Source of the DNA: Dyadobacter endophyticus
GTDB lineage: Bacteria > Bacteroidota > Bacteroidia > Cytophagales > Spirosomataceae
NCBI RefSeq assembly: GCF_014641595.1
Contig: NZ_BMIA01000001.1
Location: 2,232,426-2,296,425 of the forward strand
Reading direction: 5' to 3'
DNA: 64,000 nucleotides
Part shown: one piece after another, positions 23,739 to 31,937 of the stretch
How the letters are laid out: each line of letters begins with the position of its first letter
Numbering within the stretch: position 1 is the stretch's first letter
The notes under the pieces: model-generated
Database searches by the model: none
What the model saw: the letters and a program-made list of their open reading frames with translations, nothing else
Told to the model about the DNA's origin: nothing
Program-made: the position numbers and the translations under genes

Positions 23739-24214
23739 TGAGATACCTGATCGCTTTTTATATCGCCTGCCTGAGCACCTTCGCCGTTTCCGCCCAAACG
23801 ATATCGATTAACAGCGGAACAACGTGGTCTATCCCCTCGCTGTCGTCGACGATCACAAAAGCCGGTAAAAATTACGAGCATATCGAAACCAGCAGCGCTT
23901 CTCAAACCCTACTGAAAGTGAATGCGTTAATTGGCTGGTCCATCACCGCACACCTCAGCACGACTTCCAACTGGGACTCCTCGCTGAAACTTTACGTGCA
24001 GCGAACCGGCAATGGTACGGGCATTGCCATCCTTAGCGGCGGCACCACGTACATCCAGCTCACCAGCACGCCGCAAGCATTCTTCAGCGGCTTGCTGAAC
24101 CTGCTCGCCCACCGCGACAATATCCCTATTCAGTACAAAATCGAAGGGTTGTCGGTTATGCTGCCGGTGAAGACGTATACGACGACGGTGACTTATACGA
24201 TTTCGGGGCTGTGA
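23738..24214 (+). CDS. Pilin-like secreted subunit 3 (divergent)
   Basis: A 158-aa exported protein (cleavage near VSAQ). It is more divergent than the other two but keeps the short signal peptide opening MRYL, a central W-containing strand (LIGWSITAHL), and the ending TYTTTVTYTISGL that aligns with VTVTYTLADN. Its ATG shares one base with the previous stop (TGATG). As the last and most divergent subunit it could be a tip adhesin or an assembly terminator (inference). Confidence 0.65.
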   Translation: MRYLIAFYIACLSTFAVSAQTISINSGTTWSIPSLSSTITKAGKNYEHIETSSASQTLLKVNALIGWSITAHLSTTSNWDSSLKLYVQRTGNGTGIAILSGGTTYIQLTSTPQAFFSGLLNLLAHRDNIPIQYKIEGLSVMLPVKTYTTTVTYTISGL

Positions 24215-24225
24215 AGCCCTTCGGG

Positions 24226-24246
24226 CCGACCATGGACGATGGTCGG
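24226..24246. terminator. Hairpin between convergent genes
   Basis: CCGACCAT (24226-24233) pairs with ATGGTCGG (24239-24246) over a 5-nt loop. No strong T run follows, so it is a weak, possibly bidirectional terminator between the pilus-like operon and the hydrolase gene. Confidence 0.35.
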
Positions 24247-24252
24247 TCATTG

Positions 24253-25107
24253 CTATTCAAACATCTTCTCCTCCCGTATCGCGCGAAACGGCTTCGCAAA
24301 AAATTCCATCGTCACCCGGTTAAACTCTGCCGCGTAATGCACCAGCGTAGAATGCCCTGAATTCGGTAAAATCCACAAATACGACTTTGGAATAGCCCGG
24401 GCGATCTGAACTGTATGTTCGGGGATAATCACATCATGGTCGCCGCCGATGATGAGCGAAGGGCAATGTATTTTATGCAGTTGTTCGAGCGTGATATTCG
24501 GCTGGACGGCCATCAGATGCATGAGCTTCTTCTGGTTGCGTTTCACGGGATCGGATGTTTGAATGGCGAGGTCGGCGTCCCATTCCAGGATTTTTTTGTA
24601 CACCCACGGATCCAAGGCCGTGGAATCGGGCCAAAGGTTTGCGCCCGTGGCGGCCAGTTTGCGTACTTTCCCGGGGTGTCGCAGGGCAAGCAGCAATGCA
24701 TTGATACCGCCGTCGCTCCACCCTACCACATTACAGGAATCAACTTTGAGGTGTTCCAACAATGCGTGGATGTCGTCGGCCATCATTTCGTAGGATAGCG
24801 AGTCGCCTGCATCTTTAGATTTCCCATGTGCCCGGCTATCGACCAGAATCACTTTGTTGGATTTCGCGAATGCAAGGAGCTGGTGCTTGAAATCGTGCAT
24901 AGAGCCGCCGTTACCATGAATAAACAGCACCGGCGCACCGGCGCCATACATTTCATAATACAGCTTCACGCCCCGCAATTCGGCAAAATGGCCCGCTTTG
25001 GGATTGCGGCCCAGCAGCGCGGTATCCGGCTTTACCTGGGCTGACGCTTGTACAAATGCCTGTGCCCACGCCAGACAGCAAAACACGATCGCGAGTTTCA
25101 GTTTCAT
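24253..25107 (-). CDS. Secreted alpha/beta hydrolase
   Basis: A 284-aa exported hydrolase with a signal peptide (cleavage near ASAQ). The oxyanion region is VLFIHGNGGSM, the nucleophile elbow GWSDGG (about residue 120), the catalytic acid probably Asp in LIIGGDHDVIIP and the His in LPNSGHST. The ATG at 25107 is preferred because it begins a clear signal peptide; the frame runs open far upstream through another gene. It overlaps the upstream DinB gene by 4 bp (ATGA), so the two are one operon. Substrate unknown; esterase or lactonase are possible. Confidence 0.9.
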   Translation of the reverse strand: MKLKLAIVFCCLAWAQAFVQASAQVKPDTALLGRNPKAGHFAELRGVKLYYEMYGAGAPVLFIHGNGGSMHDFKHQLLAFAKSNKVILVDSRAHGKSKDAGDSLSYEMMADDIHALLEHLKVDSCNVVGWSDGGINALLLALRHPGKVRKLAATGANLWPDSTALDPWVYKKILEWDADLAIQTSDPVKRNQKKLMHLMAVQPNITLEQLHKIHCPSLIIGGDHDVIIPEHTVQIARAIPKSYLWILPNSGHSTLVHYAAEFNRVTMEFFAKPFRAIREEKMFE

Positions 25108-25646
25108 TTCAGATTGGTTTGTGGCTCGTACTTTCCAAATGTACGTTCCAAAAACGACTCTATCCTCGCTTTTTGCCGCAAATGATGCCTGAAATGCATT
25201 TCCGAAAACTGAAACCATTCCTCCGCGCACAGGTAATGCAGCCCGGGATGTTTCGCTTTCCCATGAAACAAACTCCGGCCGATCAAAAGGTCCGTTTCGG
25301 CGACAAGCGTTTTCAAACGGACAAGCCTGTCGACCAAGAATTGCTTGCTGCCCGGCTGGCGGACAAACGCATTGGAAGGAGGACCTTCGAGAATCGCATC
25401 GGGAAATGCATTGTTGCGCAGCATGGCTTTCGCCTCGGAAGTGCAATCCTCCATGGCATGATCGTTCGACGCGAGGCAAATCCTGATCTGGCTAAAATAA
25501 AAATCCGTCTCTTCCAGGATGTGCATATACACTTGCCCCAACGACCACGCACCCGGCCCCGGCTGGGCCAGAAGCCTGGCAATGTCGTAAGCTTCCAGCG
25601 ATTGAAGCCAGATATTAATGGTGTGGTGGTAATCCTTGACCCTCAT
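25104..25646 (-). CDS. DinB-superfamily protein
   Basis: A 180-aa four-helix-bundle protein. The DinB signatures are GAWSLGQVYMHILEETDFYF with a metal-type His near residue 42 and MHFRHHLRQKARIESFL with the HxxxH-like pair near the C-terminus. DinB-like proteins are metal-binding; some are thiol transferases (bacillithiol or similar). It is the first gene of a two-gene operon with the hydrolase. A candidate -7 element, TAAGTTTG on the minus strand, lies at 25672-25679. Confidence 0.85.
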   Translation of the reverse strand: MRVKDYHHTINIWLQSLEAYDIARLLAQPGPGAWSLGQVYMHILEETDFYFSQIRICLASNDHAMEDCTSEAKAMLRNNAFPDAILEGPPSNAFVRQPGSKQFLVDRLVRLKTLVAETDLLIGRSLFHGKAKHPGLHYLCAEEWFQFSEMHFRHHLRQKARIESFLERTFGKYEPQTNLK

Positions 25647-25671
25647 TGTTTAAGATGTGCTGATGAACTTA

Positions 25672-25679
25672 CAAACTTA
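25672..25679 (-). promoter_or_regulatory. Predicted -7 element for the dinB-like operon
   Basis: TAAGTTTG on the minus strand is an exact TAnnTTTG match 25 bp before the start codon. No clear -33 at the expected distance. Confidence 0.35.
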
Positions 25680-25708
25680 ACCGGATCATGTGTGAAAATG
25701 CGCGGGGT

Positions 25709-26842
25709 TTAACGACAATCAGCGGTGGCATTTGCGACAAAAATAGGGCTATGTACAGGATCGACGGAAGGGTAGTCGATGTAGCCTTCGTCACCGCCCT
25801 GGTAATAGGTCGCCGGATCCCCCACTGCAAGGGGAATATTTAACCTGAAACGTTCGGTGAGGTCAGGATTGGCAATGTAAGGTTTTCCAAATGCGATGAG
25901 ATCGGCCAGCCCGGCTTGCAACGCAGCCTCAGCCGTCTCTGCCGAATAGCCTCCTGCAAGGATTACCAGCCCACTGTAACGCCGACGCAGCTCGCGGATG
26001 AATGCTTCCGGGATTTTGCCGTGCCCAACCGGCCCCTGATCGGACAAATGAATGTACAGAATCCCCATTTGCTGCAATGCATCCACAATGTAGCGCTGCG
26101 TTTCAGCTTCCTCCGCGTAGTCGGGCAGGTCGTTGAGCTTTACAAATGGCGAAAGGCGTATCCCCGTGCGCTCTTTCCCGATCGCCGCCGCGGTACCTTC
26201 CACGATTTCGAGCAGGAAACGGCTGCGGGCGGCAATACTTCCCCCGTACGCATCTGTGCGCCGGTTGGTATGCGGGTGCAGGAACTGTTCGGGCAGAAAA
26301 CCGTGTGCACCATGTATTTCCACGCCATCGAAACCTGCCTCGATGGCATTGATAGCCCCTTGGATATGCTCGCCGATGAGCCTGCGCACGTCGGCGGCGG
26401 TAGCTTCAACGGGCTCGCTGTTTGGCAAATGGATTTCCCCCGGCGTGCGGATTAGTCCTTCTGCGCTGACCGCGGCCGGCGCGATCAGCGGCATTTGTCC
26501 TTCATTATTGAGGTAATGCCCGATGCGGCCCGCATGCACCAGCTGCATAAAAATCCGTCCGCCGAGGGCATGCACCTCCGCGGTAACGCGCTTCCAGCTG
26601 TCGACCTGCTCCTGGTTGTAAATTCCGGGGGTACCCATATAGCCGATGCCATTAGGGGCGACGGCCGTATTGTCCGTAATAATCAGCCCCGCGCCCGCCC
26701 GCTGCCTGAAATATATCGGCGCTGATTCACCGGGAATGCCATTCAATGCCCTCCGGCGGTTCATTGGCGCCATTACGACGCGGTTTGGTAATTCAAGCGT
26801 GCCTGTTGTGACTGGTGTCAATAGTTTTTTCTCCGTATTCAT
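25709..26842 (-). CDS. Old Yellow Enzyme family alkene reductase
   Basis: A 377-aa FMN-dependent TIM-barrel reductase. The N-terminus LPNRVVMAPMNRRRA, the RIFMQLVHAGRIGH strand, the active-site pair in EIHGAHGFLPEQFLHPHTNRRTD (His/His-type substrate site, Tyr in DAYGGS) and the FMN phosphate region VILAGGYSAETAEAAL with ADLIAFGKPYIANPDL are all present. These enzymes reduce activated C=C bonds with NAD(P)H; NemA/XenA are relatives. It is divergent from an AraC regulator (87 bp). Confidence 0.94.
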   Translation of the reverse strand: MNTEKKLLTPVTTGTLELPNRVVMAPMNRRRALNGIPGESAPIYFRQRAGAGLIITDNTAVAPNGIGYMGTPGIYNQEQVDSWKRVTAEVHALGGRIFMQLVHAGRIGHYLNNEGQMPLIAPAAVSAEGLIRTPGEIHLPNSEPVEATAADVRRLIGEHIQGAINAIEAGFDGVEIHGAHGFLPEQFLHPHTNRRTDAYGGSIAARSRFLLEIVEGTAAAIGKERTGIRLSPFVKLNDLPDYAEEAETQRYIVDALQQMGILYIHLSDQGPVGHGKIPEAFIRELRRRYSGLVILAGGYSAETAEAALQAGLADLIAFGKPYIANPDLTERFRLNIPLAVGDPATYYQGGDEGYIDYPSVDPVHSPIFVANATADCR

Positions 26843-26861
26843 AAATTGCTTTTTTTGAATA

Positions 26862-26869
26862 CAAAACTA
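26862..26869 (-). promoter_or_regulatory. Predicted -7 element for the alkene reductase gene
   Basis: TAGTTTTG on the minus strand matches TAnnTTTG exactly, 20 bp before the start codon. No clear -33. Confidence 0.35.
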
Positions 26870-26929
26870 TCCGGACCACCGGCGGCCGGCCAGTGACATT
26901 GCGTGGTTTTTTCGGTATTTTTACAGGTT

Positions 26930-27793
26930 ATGAAACAAAAAACACTGCACCAACCCTTTGAAGTTTACGTAGCCGATATGGATTGCTGGAACGAGCGGCC
27001 ATTGATCTACCACTTCTTCGAAATAGTCTGGATCATGAACGGCACCGGTACCCGCGAGACCAACCGGAACCGCTTTCCCTACCGCCCCGGCAGCCTATTT
27101 CTATTCACCCCGCTGGATTGCCGAGGGTTCGATGTCGGCACGCACACCCGGTTCTGCTCCATCCGGTTCTCGGAAGTGTTTTTATCCGAATACAAAACCG
27201 AGCAGGACAAAGAACGGGTAACGGCGTGGCTGAAACAGCTTGAAACGATTTTCGCACACCATAACCGGTTCGAAGAGCTCCTGATCCGCAACGAGGGCGA
27301 TTGCAAAATGATCTCCTCCCTGATCGCACATCTGATCACTGAATACAACCAGCGGCAGGCAGGTCACGAGGAAAACTTGCGGCACCTGGTCACGCTGATC
27401 CTCAATGTGATCACGCGCAACGTGCACGACGGCCGTGCTACCGACAGTCCCGGTTCAAAGGAGGCACTGATTAACCGGGTACTGCTGCATATCCAAAGGC
27501 ATATCGCGAACCCGGACAAATTGCGCGTCGAATACCTGGCGGAGCAATTCAGCCTTTCACCCAATTATGTAGGCGAATATTTCAGGAAATACACAGGAGA
27601 AAGCCTGCAAAGCTACATCGCATCCTCGCGCATCAAGCTCGTAGCACAGCGGCTCACGCAAAGCAGCCTGACGATCGGTGAAATAGCCGCCGAGCTGGGC
27701 TATACCGACGAAAGCCATCTCAGTCGCCAGTTCCGTAAGCATCACGGCACGAGCCCGACTGCCTTTCGAAAAGGGCTCGTTATCGCCGCCTGA
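26930..27793 (+). CDS. AraC-family transcriptional regulator
   Basis: A 287-aa regulator with an N-terminal cupin-like sensor (about 10-150; ending motifs SLFLFTPLDCRGFDV and FCSIRFSEVF) and a C-terminal double helix-turn-helix (about 190-285: VEYLAEQFSLSPNYVGEYFRK then LTIGEIAAELGYTDESHLSR). I chose the ATG at 26930 over an upstream GTG. It is divergent from the alkene reductase, its probable target, and convergent (4 bp apart) with the HTCS gene. Confidence 0.92.
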   Translation: MKQKTLHQPFEVYVADMDCWNERPLIYHFFEIVWIMNGTGTRETNRNRFPYRPGSLFLFTPLDCRGFDVGTHTRFCSIRFSEVFLSEYKTEQDKERVTAWLKQLETIFAHHNRFEELLIRNEGDCKMISSLIAHLITEYNQRQAGHEENLRHLVTLILNVITRNVHDGRATDSPGSKEALINRVLLHIQRHIANPDKLRVEYLAEQFSLSPNYVGEYFRKYTGESLQSYIASSRIKLVAQRLTQSSLTIGEIAAELGYTDESHLSRQFRKHHGTSPTAFRKGLVIAA

Positions 27794-27797
27794 TGCC

Positions 27798-30700
27798 TCA
27801 AAGAATGCCGTTAGCGGCAAATTCGCGGGGCGTCATATTGTACAGGTCGCGGAAGCATTTGGCAAAATAAGAAAGGTTATCAAAACCGACCGCATAGGCC
27901 GCTTCCGACACCGAAATACCCTCCGAAAGCAATGCAGCCGCTTTTTTCAACCGATAGTTACGGATCAGTTCCACCGCCGAAAGGTCGGTCAGGGTTTTGA
28001 GTTTCCGGTTCAGGCTACTGTTGCTCATGCCTATTTCGCGAATCAGCTCGGTCACCCCGAACTCAGGGTCGTCGAGACGGGTATCCAGGATCGCATGCAA
28101 TCTGTTCAGAAACGGGTCTGTGACTACTTCCTGGTCTGCCGGTAGCGCGGCGGGCGTCGCGAACACTGCCCGCAGGCGTTCGTAGAGGCGCGTCTGCCTG
28201 TCGAGCAGGTTACGTATGCGCAGGCGAAGCTCAGGCAGGTGGAAAGGCTTGGTAATGTAATCGTCCGCACCGAGTTCCAATCCCTCCACCCTGCTTTCCA
28301 GGGCCGACTTGGCCGTCAGCAGCACTACGGGAATATGGCTCGTTTCGAGGTTGGATTTAATGAGTTTACAAAAAGTATAACCATCCATGACCGGCATCAT
28401 CACATCGCTGACGATCAGGTCGGGCATGATTTCGGCGGCCATTGCGAGCCCCTCCTCGCCATTCTGCGCATGGTAGAACCGGTAACTCCCGGCTAGACTG
28501 TCGGAAACAAATTCTGCCAGTCCCGCATTGTCTTCCACAAGCAGTATTTTGGTCAAATGCGCTTCCTGGTGAGGGATTCGACCGTTTCCATTGATCTTCG
28601 GGATATTTTCGGTTGCATTCCGTTCCTCCCCACGGCGATAAGGCAAAGCCACTGTGAAAACAGTATCGAAGCCATCCGCACCGCTTTTGACAGATACCGT
28701 GCCGCCTTGCAGGGTTACCAGCTCCTTCACCAGGGCGAGTCCGATGCCGGTTCCTTCGTGATAACCCGTTGGCTGACCGGCCTGATAAAACCGGTCGAAA
28801 ATGCGGCTAAGCTGCATGTCCGGGATCCTGGCGCCGGTATTCGCGACGGTGATTTCCGTACCTTCCGGACCAGCCGCATTCAACGTAACGAGTATGTGCC
28901 CGTTTTCATTCGCAAATTTCACCGCATTGGCAAGCAGGTTAGTAACAATCCTTTCCAATTTTTCATGATCAAACCAGTAGTACCGGTTTTCAAGGCGGTT
29001 GTTGAACGCCAACGTCACATTCTTAGCTTCCGCAGCCAGCTGGAATGTGCCGGTGAGCAATTCAACAAAATCCGCCAGGTCGCCCCAGGCCGCATCGACG
29101 TGCGTGGTACCGGCTTCGAGTTTGGAAAGATCGAGCAACTGATTGATCAGCCCGAGCAGTTGCCGCGCATTCCGGTCGATCAGCGATAGGCGTTTGTTGT
29201 CCTTTTGCTCCCGCGGTTCTTCCAGCATTTGGCCGGCAGGACCGAGGATCAAAGTCAGCGGCGTTCTGAATTCGTGGGTAATGTTCGAGAAAAACCGGGT
29301 CTTCATTTCGTCCAGCTCGCGCAGCTGCTCTGCCTCCCGGGCTTTCAGGTCTATTTCTTTTTGTTTGAAAACAATGGATTGCTGCATCCTGACGCGGTTT
29401 ATATAAACGCGTAATGCTCCATAAAGCACGGCTAGAAAAACCACACCATAGATCACGTAAGCCCACCAGGTCTGCCACCAGGGTGGACTAATTCGGATAT
29501 GCAGCTCCCGGATTTCGGGACTCCACACACCAAGCGTGTTCGATGCATTCAGCCGGAGGACGTAATGCCCCGGCCGGAGATCGGTATACTTGGTAACAGG
29601 CGTTTCGGTTTCGATCCAGCGCTCGTCCACACTTTCCAACTGGTACCGGTAGCGGATCTTGTCGCTCCGGTTGTATTGCATGGCCGCAAATTCGATCGTG
29701 AGAAAGTTCTGCCAATAGGCCAGATCGAGCCCCTGCATCGCAGCTACCGGCAATTCCCCAGCCGACAGACGCGGCTCCAAAGGCGCATTGTTGATGGAAA
29801 TGCCGGTGATATAAACCGGCGGCCGGTACCGGTCCTCGTTCGGCTGTTTTGAATCAAAAGCTGTTATCCCCTCCATTCCGCCCAGAAAAATGCGGCCATC
29901 GGGCAATGCAAGCGCATGGAAGCGGTTGAATTCGTCGGCCATCAGACCGTCCTCACGCGTATAGGTTCGCGTGCGCAGGGTTTTCCTGTTTACCTGGCAT
30001 AACCCCTGGTTGGTTGCGACCCACACGCTGCCCTGCCGGTCGGGGATCGCGGCGTACACCACATTATTGGGCAGGCCATTTTGTTTCGTAAGCCGCTCGC
30101 AATGCCCGGTACGCTTGTCGAACCGGCAGAGGCCGCCGCCGAATGTGCCTACCCAAAGCAGGTTTTCATCGAGCGGATCGGCGAAAAGGCAATACAGATT
30201 GTCACTACTAAGCGAGCCAGCGCCTTGTCCGTACCGCCTGATCGCACCCGAAGCTTTATCGATGCGGTACAATCCACGCACCGTCGTCGCGACCCAGAGA
30301 TATTGCCTATCGGCTACGATCTGATAAATGCCCGATTCGATTCCCGGGCGGGCCGGGCCGCGATCGGTTGCTTGCCGCGGTCGGATAGCATGCGAGAAAC
30401 GCGTCCAGATGCCGTTTTTGTAGGAAAACAAAAGGCTGTCGTGTATGGCCCACATGCGGCCGTCGGGGTCTTTCGCCAGGCTGATCGCCAGCTCCGACCG
30501 CTTGATATCAGCGACCTCCACGGGAAATGGAATGCTTTTGATCGCGTGCGAAGTCAGATCCAGTTCATACAGCGGCGTGCGCCCGGCACTAAACCACATT
30601 TTCTGCGGGCTGTCGAATGCATAGCGGAAGTTGTAGGAAAACAACCCGGCAGGCAGCTTTGCCATTTCGATCTGGGGCACTTTCAAAAAATCACGCAGGA

Positions 30701-31790
30701 GATCCGAAATAAAGTCGGATGAATAGGCCTTGGTATTGAAATAGCTCGCCCTGAGGTTGTATTTCCGGATCCCCTGCCCGTTGGTACCCGCCCAAAGCAC
30801 ATCAGAACGGTCAACGTAGAGGCTCTTGAATTCGTCTACATCCGGCTGGACCGGAAATTCGGCGAGGCTGTTGTCCTTGCCAAGTCTGTACAGGTGGTTC
30901 ATCCGGAAAAAATAGACATTCCCCTTGCTATCCGTCACGATCGGGTGCCTGTACTGCGCCTGGGTGTCCAAAACCAGCTCGCGGGTTTGCCCAATGCCGG
31001 TAACGGGATCGAGTAATACCATCCCGGTATTATAAAGCAGCAGCAGGCTGCCGTCGTTTAGCTCGCTCAACGCATTTACTTTCTGATCAATATCGCCGGA
31101 GAGCGTATTCGAGTGGTATTTTACAAAACGGGCCGTGCCCTGTTTTTGCAAGAAAAGACCCCGGTTGGTAACAGCCCAGATATTGCCGGCCTTGTCTTCT
31201 TTCACAAACCGCACATGTGCTTTTGCAATGGCACTTGTATCTCCGTCGGCAGCATAATAGCGGCGGATTTTTTGGGTATTTAAGTGAACGTAAGCCAGTC
31301 CGCCACCATCCGACATCAGCCAAAGCCGGTGCTGGCGGTCGGCGTACATATCTCTGAGAAAGCGTTTCCCGAACTGTTCCTGATAAAAAGCCTGGCGTGA
31401 AAAGTTGATGAAAGTCTCCCGTACGGGGTCGAAGAGGTCGATCTGACCCTGGTCGGTGGTGATCCAGATTTTCCCGTCGGCGGTGGTCTGCAAATTTTCA
31501 AGCCCTAATGACGAAAGCGATATCTCCTGCGTGTCCGACGGTTGGAATACCCTGAAACTTCTACCGTCGAAGCGGCACAGCCCGTCGCGCGTGGCGAGCC
31601 ATATGAAGCCGCGTGAATCCTGGACGATACCCGGTACAAAACCCTGGGGAAGGCCCTGTTTGGCCGTGATACTTTCGGGAACCGGGAAGCCGGCGGGCTG
31701 CGCCAACAAGCCTACCGGAACGCACCAGCAGGCGGCCAGCCAATACAGCATGAAGACGAGAAACGTACGGAGCATGTAGAATTTCTTCAA
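27798..31790 (-). CDS. Hybrid two-component system (HTCS) with beta-propeller sensor
   Basis: A 1330-aa one-protein signalling system. In order: signal peptide (1-31), two-bladed-propeller type periplasmic sensor with Reg_prop repeats (about 45-690; GFIWLATRDGLCRFD, LLWVGTFGGGLCRFD, SVWVATNQGLCQVN), a Y_Y_Y domain (about 700-765), one membrane helix (about 775-795), HisKA with His near 839 (NITHEFRTPL), HATPase, receiver with Asp near 1127 (VSDVMMPVMDG) and AraC helix-turn-helix at the end (FDNLSYFAKCFRDLYNMTP). Such HTCS bind oligosaccharides and switch on glycan-use loci. None lies beside it; the nearest possible target is the divergent secreted beta-helix gene. Confidence 0.94.
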   Translation of the reverse strand: MKKFYMLRTFLVFMLYWLAACWCVPVGLLAQPAGFPVPESITAKQGLPQGFVPGIVQDSRGFIWLATRDGLCRFDGRSFRVFQPSDTQEISLSSLGLENLQTTADGKIWITTDQGQIDLFDPVRETFINFSRQAFYQEQFGKRFLRDMYADRQHRLWLMSDGGGLAYVHLNTQKIRRYYAADGDTSAIAKAHVRFVKEDKAGNIWAVTNRGLFLQKQGTARFVKYHSNTLSGDIDQKVNALSELNDGSLLLLYNTGMVLLDPVTGIGQTRELVLDTQAQYRHPIVTDSKGNVYFFRMNHLYRLGKDNSLAEFPVQPDVDEFKSLYVDRSDVLWAGTNGQGIRKYNLRASYFNTKAYSSDFISDLLRDFLKVPQIEMAKLPAGLFSYNFRYAFDSPQKMWFSAGRTPLYELDLTSHAIKSIPFPVEVADIKRSELAISLAKDPDGRMWAIHDSLLFSYKNGIWTRFSHAIRPRQATDRGPARPGIESGIYQIVADRQYLWVATTVRGLYRIDKASGAIRRYGQGAGSLSSDNLYCLFADPLDENLLWVGTFGGGLCRFDKRTGHCERLTKQNGLPNNVVYAAIPDRQGSVWVATNQGLCQVNRKTLRTRTYTREDGLMADEFNRFHALALPDGRIFLGGMEGITAFDSKQPNEDRYRPPVYITGISINNAPLEPRLSAGELPVAAMQGLDLAYWQNFLTIEFAAMQYNRSDKIRYRYQLESVDERWIETETPVTKYTDLRPGHYVLRLNASNTLGVWSPEIRELHIRISPPWWQTWWAYVIYGVVFLAVLYGALRVYINRVRMQQSIVFKQKEIDLKAREAEQLRELDEMKTRFFSNITHEFRTPLTLILGPAGQMLEEPREQKDNKRLSLIDRNARQLLGLINQLLDLSKLEAGTTHVDAAWGDLADFVELLTGTFQLAAEAKNVTLAFNNRLENRYYWFDHEKLERIVTNLLANAVKFANENGHILVTLNAAGPEGTEITVANTGARIPDMQLSRIFDRFYQAGQPTGYHEGTGIGLALVKELVTLQGGTVSVKSGADGFDTVFTVALPYRRGEERNATENIPKINGNGRIPHQEAHLTKILLVEDNAGLAEFVSDSLAGSYRFYHAQNGEEGLAMAAEIMPDLIVSDVMMPVMDGYTFCKLIKSNLETSHIPVVLLTAKSALESRVEGLELGADDYITKPFHLPELRLRIRNLLDRQTRLYERLRAVFATPAALPADQEVVTDPFLNRLHAILDTRLDDPEFGVTELIREIGMSNSSLNRKLKTLTDLSAVELIRNYRLKKAAALLSEGISVSEAAYAVGFDNLSYFAKCFRDLYNMTPREFAANGIL

Positions 31791-31937
31791 ATGGCGTGCT
31801 TTGAAGCTAATTTACGACAAAACAGCCTTGTATGACGAAAATTGAACAGTATCTGATTAAAAATTGACAATCCCCGGGCGGTTGAGCAGTCCATATTGCA
31901 TCGCTAAAAATGATCACTCATCATTCCGGACCGCGCT

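Noticed and set aside
25108..25479. N-terminal extension of the alpha/beta hydrolase by 124 residues
   Set aside because: It would run through the DinB gene in another frame; a clear signal peptide starts at 25107.
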